Made by a program: the position numbers and the translations under genes. Of a DNA stretch of 21,304 nucleotides, positions 1 to 5,064 are shown one piece after another. The notes under the pieces are model-generated. The model saw only the letters and a program-made list of their open reading frames with translations. It was not told the DNA's origin and did no database searches. The DNA is from DASWOJ01 sp036398775 (lineage in GTDB: Bacteria; Pseudomonadota; Alphaproteobacteria; Acetobacterales; Acetobacteraceae). Position 1 is the stretch's first letter, and each line of letters opens with the position of its first letter. The stretch is taken from positions 1 to 21,304 of the forward strand of contig DASWOJ010000293.1 of the NCBI GenBank assembly GCA_036398775.1, in the 5' to 3' direction.

Positions 1-473
1 ACCGGCACGACGCTGACGCTGTTATACGGGCTGCCGCCGGTGCTGAGCGCCTGGGTGGACCACACGAGATAAACCAGCACCCGCTTCGCCGGGTCCCACA
101 TGCGGCTGACCCTGATCTCTTTGAACAGCCAGTTGGCCGAGGCGCCGAACACCACCTCGTTCCCCGGCAGCTTGTCCGGCATCTGCAGCGGGCCCGTGGC
201 CCGGCACGCCAGGCTGAACCGGCTGGGGTCCGTCGCCAGGCCGACCGAGCCCTTGATGCCGCCCGTCTCCGCCCGGGACACGTAGCAGCTCACGCCCGGC
301 ACCTTCGGGTCATCGTAGCGGTCCACCACGATCTTGTCGTTGCGGCCGAGGACGCGGAAGGTAGTGCTGACATCGCCCACCCGGGTCGGGTCGTCGCCGG
401 CGGCCAGGGCGCCCGCGGCGGGCGCGGCGACGAGCACGGCGGCGAGTAGAACAGCCCTGGGGATGGCGGACAT
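1..473 (-). CDS. creA: CreA family periplasmic protein (3' end cut by window edge)
   Basis: The protein reads from ATG at 473 leftward to the window edge, about 157 residues without a stop. Residues 1-25 form a signal peptide (hydrophobic Ala/Val/Leu core, Ala-rich cleavage region). The mature part carries the CreA hallmarks: NDKIVVDRYDDPKVPGVSC (about 45-63), RAETGGIKGSVGLA, a SLACR segment, then LVYLVWS and NSVSVVP near the end. CreA proteins are about 155-165 residues, so only the last few residues should be missing. The start is supported by GGAG at 480-483, six bases upstream. The family is a conserved periplasmic protein of unknown biochemical role; it is named from the E. coli cre locus but is not a regulator. 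No operon partner is visible; the next gene diverges. Confidence 0.9.
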   Translation of the reverse strand, partial: MSAIPRAVLLAAVLVAAPAAGALAAGDDPTRVGDVSTTFRVLGRNDKIVVDRYDDPKVPGVSCYVSRAETGGIKGSVGLATDPSRFSLACRATGPLQMPDKLPGNEVVFGASANWLFKEIRVSRMWDPAKRVLVYLVWSTQALSTGGSPYNSVSVVP

Positions 474-667
474 GGAAGTCTCCGGGTGAAGGGGTTATGG
501 CTATGTGGCTCGTAAGACAGCCTCAAGGCAACACGATGACCCTCCCCATATTACGAGGGGTGAAGCTGCCACCGATGTGCCACATATGCAGGGAACGATT
601 GATCTGCGATGGCTAGGACCTTGCCGACCATGCCCGACCTGCGCGCTCCTACCGTAAAAGCCGCCCC
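474..667. other. Divergent intergenic region between creA and the LuxR-type regulator
   Basis: This 194-base spacer should hold promoters for both divergent genes. It contains a short inverted repeat, CCCTC (540-544) and GAGGG (555-559), around an AT-rich loop. I could not identify convincing -35/-10 boxes. Open frames here run into neighbouring genes and look like shadows. Confidence 0.4.
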
Positions 668-1207
668 ATGAACGTCGCTGGGATGCTCGATGCCGGGTTC
701 CTGGCCGGTCCGCTGCCGGAGCGGCGTCTGCTGGTGGCGGTGGTGGCGCACGATGCCGTGCGCCATGCCGACCTGTCTGCCCGCGTGGCCTTGGCCGGTC
801 ACGTCGCGGTACGCGCGGCCGAGGCGGCGGACGTCGTCCTGGCCGATGCCGGTGCGCCGACCCTGCGCCTGGCCGGGCGCGGGGACGACGCCGGCAGCGC
901 CCTGCCGACCGGCTTGTCGGCGGTGCAGTTGGACGCCGCCCTGCGCGCCGTTGCCGCCGGGCTGCGCGTCAGCCTGCCCGGCGACCTGCTGACGGAGGAT
1001 ACGACCCGCCCCGTGCTGACGCCGCGGGAGCTGGACGTGCTGACCTGCCTGGGCGAGGGCCTGAGCAACAAGGCCGTCGCCCGCCGCCTCGGCATCAGCG
1101 CCCACACGGTGAAGTTTCATCTAGAAGCGGTGTTCATCAAGCTGGGCGCCACCAGCCGGGCGGAGGCGGTGGCCAAGGGCCTGCGCGGCGGCCTGATCCT
1201 GCTGTGA
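668..1207 (+). CDS. LuxR/NarL-type response-regulator-like transcription factor
   Basis: A 179-residue DNA-binding protein. The C-terminal third (about 117-170) is a typical GerE/LuxR helix-turn-helix: LTPRELDVLTCLGEGLSNK, then ARRLGISAHTVKFHLEAV, then KLGATSRAEAV. The N-terminal part (about 20-110) is short and Ala/Val-rich, with a DVVLAD strand that looks like a reduced receiver domain. It is shorter than a standard receiver and clear phospho-acceptor geometry is not evident. It does not resemble an acyl-homoserine-lactone-binding domain. No sensor kinase is adjacent. The stop overlaps the GTG start of the MOSC gene (GTGA), so the two are very likely co-transcribed and translationally coupled. 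No strong Shine-Dalgarno precedes ATG 668; an in-frame ATG at 683 is an alternative. Confidence 0.88.
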   Translation: MNVAGMLDAGFLAGPLPERRLLVAVVAHDAVRHADLSARVALAGHVAVRAAEAADVVLADAGAPTLRLAGRGDDAGSALPTGLSAVQLDAALRAVAAGLRVSLPGDLLTEDTTRPVLTPRELDVLTCLGEGLSNKAVARRLGISAHTVKFHLEAVFIKLGATSRAEAVAKGLRGGLILL

Positions 1208-1743
1208 CCGCCAGTGTCGCCGCCGTCGCCAGCAGCGGCACGCACGGATTCAGCAAGGACGTGCAGCCCGAGATCGTGCTGGACGCTGGGCTTGGCGTGC
1301 GTGGCGACGCGCATCAGGGCGTCACGGTCAAGCATCGCTCCCGCGTCCGCCAGGACCCGACCCAGCCCAATCTGCGCCAGGTCCACCTGATTGCCGCCGA
1401 ACTGCACAATGAGTTGGCCGCAAAGGGCTTTCGGGTGAGTCCGGGCGGCATGGGGGAGAACGTGACGACCCTCGGGCTGGACCTGCTGGCCCTGCCGCGC
1501 GGCACCTTGCTGCACTTGGGTTCGGCGGTGGTGGAGGTGACGGGCTTGCGTAATCCATGCGCCCAGTTGGACCGGTATCTACCGGGGCTGATGAACGCCG
1601 TCCTGGACCGTGCAGCCGATGGCAGCCTGGTGCTGCGGGCCGGCATCATGGGTGTGGTGCGCCGGGGCGGCACCGTGCGGCCTGGCGACGCCCTGGATGC
1701 TGTGCTGCCGCCGGCCCCGCACCAGGCGTTGCAGCGGGTCTAG
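1204..1743 (+). CDS. MOSC domain-containing protein
   Basis: The 179-residue product matches the MOSC (molybdenum cofactor sulfurase C-terminal) fold in its stand-alone bacterial form. Visible landmarks are GVRGDAHQGVTVKHRSR (31-47), the NLRQVHLI strand, GGMGENVTTLGLDLLALPRG (81-100), and TGLRNPCAQLD with the conserved cysteine at about residue 119, thought to carry or transfer sulfur. The C-terminus has GIMGVVRRGG and RPGDAL. Stand-alone MOSC proteins are linked to sulfur transfer or Moco-dependent reductions; the exact substrate cannot be read from sequence. The start is GTG at 1204, whose TG is shared with the regulator's TGA, so an upstream Shine-Dalgarno may be dispensable. A molybdenum hydroxylase lies 3.3 kb away on the other strand, an association that may be coincidental. 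Confidence 0.92.
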   Translation: MTASVAAVASSGTHGFSKDVQPEIVLDAGLGVRGDAHQGVTVKHRSRVRQDPTQPNLRQVHLIAAELHNELAAKGFRVSPGGMGENVTTLGLDLLALPRGTLLHLGSAVVEVTGLRNPCAQLDRYLPGLMNAVLDRAADGSLVLRAGIMGVVRRGGTVRPGDALDAVLPPAPHQALQRV

Positions 1744-1805
1744 CACCGTCCGCGTCCGGGCGCCGACAGCTTCGGTCTGGTCGTTGCAAGCGGGCAACCG
1801 CGATC

Positions 1806-1842
1806 TTGCATCCGGTCGTCTTGCGTCTGAACTCGGATGCAA
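1806..1842. repeat. 9-bp perfect inverted repeat (stem-loop)
   Basis: TTGCATCCG (1806-1814) is the exact reverse complement of CGGATGCAA (1834-1842), with a 19-base loop. It lies just after the MOSC gene, in the spacer between convergent genes. It may act in transcript-end stability or termination, but no T-tract follows. Confidence 0.5.
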
Positions 1843-1848
1843 TCTGTC

Positions 1849-1917
1849 CTAAGCAGGCTTGCGCGGCCTGTTGCATGAATAACTCACGGCCGTGCCAGCC
1901 CGCACAAGCCTGCTTAG
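1849..1917. repeat. 13-bp perfect inverted repeat, extendable to 18 bp
   Basis: CTAAGCAGGCTTG (1849-1861) and CAAGCCTGCTTAG (1905-1917) are perfect reverse complements. Extending inward by five bases gives 17 of 18 paired positions. The loop is about 33 bases. It sits between the convergent MOSC gene and the one-TM small gene and could be a bidirectional terminator or the ends of a small mobile remnant. A short GCTTTTCG follows on the plus strand, which is weak as a terminator tail. Confidence 0.55.
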
Positions 1918-1951
1918 CTTTTCGCCTGTGCGCAAACCTCTGGAGGTTCGC

Positions 1952-2215
1952 TTAGTACGGCCCGGCGATCAGCGCCGCGATCACCACGATGACGACCAGC
2001 GCGAACGACCCGGCAATGCTCCAGAACGCCGGGAAGCCCGGCGTCGGCAGCGTCGCCCCCTGCTCCCGCGGCTGCGGCGCCTTGCGCTTCAGCACGCGGG
2101 CATTGGCCTCACGCTCCGGCGAACCTACGGGGGCGCCGGAGGCGATGCTGTCCGCCCCGCCGGTCCGCACGGTGGCATCCTGGGGCGTGTTGGTCGGCAT
2201 GTCGGCTGGGGGCAT
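1952..2215 (-). CDS. Small hypothetical protein with C-terminal transmembrane helix
   Basis: This 87-residue protein has a polar, low-complexity N-terminal two thirds (Pro, Ala, Arg, Glu) and one hydrophobic helix at about 64-85 (FWSIAGSFALVVIVVIAALI) ending in AGPY. The topology suggests a tail-anchored inner-membrane protein. The start ATG at 2215 is preceded on its strand by AAGGAAA about eight bases upstream, a good ribosome site. I do not recognise a named family. It diverges from the DUF2934 gene, so the 2216-2338 spacer should hold both promoters. The coding assignment rests on the ribosome site, the clean TM helix and the absence of a better frame. Confidence 0.65.
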   Translation of the reverse strand: MPPADMPTNTPQDATVRTGGADSIASGAPVGSPEREANARVLKRKAPQPREQGATLPTPGFPAFWSIAGSFALVVIVVIAALIAGPY

Positions 2216-2231
2216 GGCAGTTTCCTTGCTG

Positions 2232-2244
2232 GGCTATGATAGCC
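2232..2244. promoter_or_regulatory. Short inverted repeat in divergent promoter region
   Basis: GGCTA (2232-2236) and TAGCC (2240-2244) surround TGA, 17 bases upstream of the minus-strand start at 2215 and about 95 bases upstream of the plus-strand start at 2339. It is a possible operator half-site pair. It is short enough to arise by chance in GC-rich DNA. Confidence 0.25.
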
Positions 2245-2338
2245 GATGCAACGCCAGCGGTGGCAGAAGGCTGCACCTGGCGCAACCCGGCCCGGTGCTG
2301 CCGCGCTATGACCGGCTATACCTCAAGGAGCCGCCGCC

Positions 2339-2695
2339 ATGTCCGACAATCCGCTGGAAATGACCCCCGAGCGACAGGGCCGCATAGATGCCCGCGCGAC
2401 GCAGCTTTGGGAAGCCGACGGCAGCCCGCCGGACAAGATGGCCGACTACAAGGAACGCGCCGACGAGCTGATCCGCATGGAGGACTCTGCCGGCACCGGG
2501 CAGTTGCCGAACCCGATGACCAAGAACGAGCCTATTCCTGGCGTGATGGTGGAGGAGGCCAGCATCCAGGAGAACCTGGGCGAGTTCCCGGGCAACAGCG
2601 TGGCGGACCAGGGCGAATGGCGCGAAACGCCGATGACACGGAAAGAGATGCGCGACGGCGACGAGGCTCCGCCGGAGCATGGGGAAGCGGTTTAA
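2339..2695 (+). CDS. DUF2934 domain-containing protein
   Basis: A 118-residue soluble, acidic protein. Residues about 12-48 match DUF2934, a short helical motif: RQGRIDARATQLWEADGSPP followed by the second helix KMADYKERADELIRME. The remaining 70 residues are polar and probably disordered (many Glu, Gly, Pro, Met). DUF2934 proteins are common in alphaproteobacteria, often in hypothetical or stress-associated clusters, and have no assigned biochemical role. AAGGAG at 2325-2330 sits eight bases before the ATG and fixes the start. The DUF29 reading frame follows about 100 bases downstream on the same strand, so the two might share a transcript. Confidence 0.82.
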   Translation: MSDNPLEMTPERQGRIDARATQLWEADGSPPDKMADYKERADELIRMEDSAGTGQLPNPMTKNEPIPGVMVEEASIQENLGEFPGNSVADQGEWRETPMTRKEMRDGDEAPPEHGEAV

Positions 2696-2791
2696 GGGCA
2701 GGGCCATACCGTGCCATGATCCCTTGCATGGTCAAGGAGCGCCGCCAATTTCGGAACGGTGTGACAACGGCGTCCCATCTTGGTGGCCTCC

Positions 2792-3229
2792 ATGACCAAA
2801 CCTGACGCCTACTCCAGCGACTTCTGTGCCTGGTCTGTAGAACAGGCGACCTTTTTGCGTGCCGGGTGCCTGGCCGAGGCCGACCTAGGCAACATCGCCG
2901 AAGAGATCGAGAGCATGGGCCGGGGCGAGAAGCGTGAGTTGATCAACCGCCTTACGGCCCTGCTGGTTCATTTGCCCAAGTGGCAAGTCCAGCCAGCCCT
3001 GCGCGGCAACAGTGGGCGGCTGACCATCCTTGAGCAGCGCGGCCAACTTGTTGAGCACCTGAAAGATAACCCCAGCTTAAAGGGATTACTTGCGGACGCC
3101 TTCGCCACCGCCTAGCGCTTTGCCTTGTTGGGCGCGCAGCGGAGAACAGGCTTGCCTGAAGCAGCGTTCCCTGGTCGCTGCCCCTGGACAGGCGAGCAGG
3201 TCATGGCGCAGGGCTTTCTCCCGGAATAA
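2792..3229 (+). pseudogene. DUF29 family gene interrupted by in-frame TAG
   Basis: From ATG 2792 the frame encodes a typical DUF29 N-terminus: YSSDFCAWSVEQATFLRAG, then DLGNIAEEIESMGRGEKREL, LTALLVHLPKWQVQP and EHLKDNPSLKGLLADAFATA. It stops at TAG 3113-3115 after 107 residues. Directly beyond, in the same frame, 37 more codons read as the conserved DUF29 tail: TGLPEAAFPGRCPWTGEQV and GFLPE, ending at TAA 3227. DUF29 proteins are about 140-150 residues, so the complete gene spans both parts and the TAG breaks it. One base change from a sense codon such as TGG or CAG explains it; sequencing error or amber readthrough are alternatives. A TTG at 2780 is in frame but ATG 2792 fits the family. DUF29 function is unknown. 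Confidence 0.85.
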
Positions 3230-3247
3230 TAGCCTGCATCCGCCAGG

Positions 3248-3273
3248 GCCGCTTTTTAGGGCGGCGGCTTTTT
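3248..3273 (+). terminator. Possible hairpin terminator after the DUF29 gene
   Basis: GCCGC (3248-3252) and GCGGC (3261-3265) can pair around TTTTTAGG, followed by GGCTTTTT. A second stem, GGCGGC (3263-3268) with GCCGCC (3276-3281), lies inside the yaiI 3' end. The two genes converge here, so the structure could serve either direction. The five-base stem is short. Confidence 0.4.
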
Positions 3274-3726
3274 GAGCCGCCGTGCCGCCTGCACCACAGT
3301 ATCCAGCGCGGATAGGAACCGCGACCGGTCCGCCTTCGTCAACGGCGGATGCCCGCCGCCCGGCGCCCCGATCTCCCGCAGGTGCCGCGCCACCTCCCGC
3401 CCGGCTAGCGCCGATCCGATGTTGTCCGGCGTCCAAACGTGCCCGGTGTGCGACAGCGCCCGCGCCCCGCGGGCCAGGCAGCGGGATGCCAGTGGGATAT
3501 CCGCCGTCACGCACACGTCCGCCGGGCCGATCCGCTCGGCGATCCAGTCATCGGCCTCGTCGGGCGCACCGCCGACCGTCACCATGCGCACGTTCGGCAG
3601 GCCCGGCGGGCGGATCGGACGGGAGCCGTTGGATACCACCAGCACCGGCAGGTTCAGCCGGGTGGCGACGCGGAACGCCTCCTCCCGCACCGGGCAGGCA
3701 TCGGCGTCTATGTAGAGGCTGGTCAA
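3256..3726 (-). CDS. yaiI: YaiI/YqxD family protein (UPF0178, DUF188)
   Basis: A 156-residue protein with the DUF188 signature from the first residues: LYIDADACPVREEAFRVA (4-21), with the acidic pair D7/D9 typical of a PIN-like nuclease-type fold. It continues with NLPVLVVSNGSRP, VTVGGAPDEADDWIAERI, DVCVTADIPLASRCLARGA and TPDNIGSALAGREVARHLRE. Family members are 145-160 residues and conserved but biochemically uncharacterised; the acidic cluster resembles PIN-domain metal sites. The start is TTG at 3726, sharing two bases with the TGA of leuB (TTGA), which implies translational coupling to leuB. The C-terminal KKPPP tail overlaps the convergent hairpin region. Confidence 0.92.
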   Translation of the reverse strand: MTSLYIDADACPVREEAFRVATRLNLPVLVVSNGSRPIRPPGLPNVRMVTVGGAPDEADDWIAERIGPADVCVTADIPLASRCLARGARALSHTGHVWTPDNIGSALAGREVARHLREIGAPGGGHPPLTKADRSRFLSALDTVVQAARRLKKPPP

Positions 3727-4835
3727 GCCGATAGCTTCTCCAGCTCGCGCAGCACGCTTTCGCCCATGACCGAGGTGCCGACCTTCGCGGTGCCCGGCCC
3801 CATCACGTCGGCCGTACGCAGGCCGCTGGCCAGCACGTTGGTGCAGGCGCGCTCGATCAGGGCCGCATCCTCCTCCATGTCGAAGGAGTAGCGCAGCAGC
3901 ATCGCGAAGCTGAGCATCTGCGCCATCGGGTTGGCGATGCCCTTGCCGGCGATGTCCGGCGCGCTGCCGTGGATCGGTTCATACAGCGCATGGCGGCGGC
4001 CGCTGGAGTCCGGGGCGCCCAGGGTCGCGGAGGGCAGCATTCCCAGGCTGCCGGTCAGCATGGAGGCCAAATCGGACAGCAGGTCGCCGAACAGGTTGGT
4101 GGTGACGATCACGTCGAACTGCTTGGGGCTGCGGACCAACTGCATGGCGCAGTTGTCGGCATACATGTGGGTCAGCGCGACGTCGGCATACTCGCGCTCG
4201 TGCAGCGCCGTTACGACCTGACGCCATAGCAGGCCGCTTTCCATCACGTTGGCTTTTTCCACGCTGCACAGGCGGTTCTGCCGCTTGCGGGCGAGGTCGA
4301 AGCCGACGCGGGCGACCCGCTCGATCTCATGGGTGGAGTAGCTTTCGGTGTTGTAGCCGCGCTGCTGCCCGTCTGGCAGCGTCTCGATGCCGCGCGGCTC
4401 GCCGAAGTAGATGCCGCCGGTGCTTTCCCGCACGATCATCAGGTCCAGGCCGCGCACCAGGTCGGGCTTCAGCGAGCTTGCGTCCACCAGCGGGTCCAGC
4501 ACCACGGCCGGGCGTAGGTTGGCGAACAGGCCGAGTTCGCGGCGGAGGGTCAGGATGCTGATCTCCGGCCGCATGTCGAAGCCCAGCTTGTCCCAACGCG
4601 GTCCGCCGACGCTGCCGAACAGCACGGCGTCGGCGGCCTTGGCTCGCTGTACTACCTCCGGGGTGATCGGGGTGCCACGGTGGTCAATGCTGGCGCCGCC
4701 GACCAGGTCCTCGCTGATGTCGAACGTGACCCGGCGGCGGCGGTCCATCCAATCTATCACGCGCCGGACCTCGCGCATGACCTCCGGACCCACGCCGTCG
4801 CCGGGAAGAACGAGGATATGCTTGTTGGCGGCCAT
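3723..4835 (-). CDS. leuB: 3-isopropylmalate dehydrogenase
   Basis: The enzyme oxidatively decarboxylates 3-isopropylmalate to 2-oxoisocaproate using NAD+ in leucine biosynthesis. Starting at ATG 4835 the protein is 370 residues, the normal family length. It opens with HILVLPGDGVGPEV and contains VLFGSVGGPRWD, ELGLFANLRP, the substrate-binding LMIVRESTGGIYFGEPRG, the YADNCAMQLV metal-site segment, VTTNLFGDLLSDLAS and YEPIHGSAPDIAGKGIANP. These are diagnostic for the isocitrate/isopropylmalate dehydrogenase family, and the RESTGGIYFG loop favours LeuB over Icd. AAAGG at 4841-4845 supports this start; the longer open frame to 4994 only adds residues encoded by a repeat element. leuC and leuD are not adjacent. 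It lies downstream of the molybdenum enzyme and overlaps yaiI by TTGA. Confidence 0.97.
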   Translation of the reverse strand: MAANKHILVLPGDGVGPEVMREVRRVIDWMDRRRRVTFDISEDLVGGASIDHRGTPITPEVVQRAKAADAVLFGSVGGPRWDKLGFDMRPEISILTLRRELGLFANLRPAVVLDPLVDASSLKPDLVRGLDLMIVRESTGGIYFGEPRGIETLPDGQQRGYNTESYSTHEIERVARVGFDLARKRQNRLCSVEKANVMESGLLWRQVVTALHEREYADVALTHMYADNCAMQLVRSPKQFDVIVTTNLFGDLLSDLASMLTGSLGMLPSATLGAPDSSGRRHALYEPIHGSAPDIAGKGIANPMAQMLSFAMLLRYSFDMEEDAALIERACTNVLASGLRTADVMGPGTAKVGTSVMGESVLRELEKLSA

Positions 4836-4918
4836 GTGGACCTTTCTTGCGTGGGTGCTGTGTGTGGGATCAGGGGGGTGCATTGCCACGCCGCCACGCC
4901 CGCCGCAATGATGGTCCT

Positions 4919-4956
4919 GCTCCCTCTCCCTCCGAGAGAAGGTCGGGGTGAGTGAG
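4919..4956 (-). repeat. GC-rich palindromic repeat, copy A
   Basis: This copy reads GCTCCCTCTCCCTCCGAGAG then AAGGTCGGGGTGAGTGAG. It is the reverse complement, with a few mismatches, of copies B, C and E, and is oriented like copy D. It forms a head-to-head pair with copy B around a 67-base linker, between leuB and the molybdenum enzyme. Confidence 0.85.
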
Positions 4957-5023
4957 ACGGCAAGGGCGGTTCTTGGCCCGGCAAGAATAAGCATCCGCCG
5001 TATCCAAGGCTCGTCCTTGCTGC

Positions 5024-5064
5024 TTCCCTCACCCCGGCCTTCTCCCGGAGGGAGAGGGAGAAGG
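5024..5064 (+). repeat. GC-rich palindromic repeat, copy B (overlaps 3' end of the molybdenum enzyme)
   Basis: This copy reads TTCCCTCACCCCGGCCTTCT then CCCGGAGGGAGAGGGAGAAGG. It pairs with copy A in inverse orientation. The copy is internally palindromic (CTCCC/GGGAG blocks). It provides the last 11 or so codons and the TGA stop (5029-5031) of the overlapping minus-strand gene. Confidence 0.85.

Noticed and set aside
4836..4994. N-terminal extension of leuB
   Set aside because: The extra residues are encoded by repeat copy A and spacer. AAAGG at 4841-4845 and the family start both point to ATG 4835.
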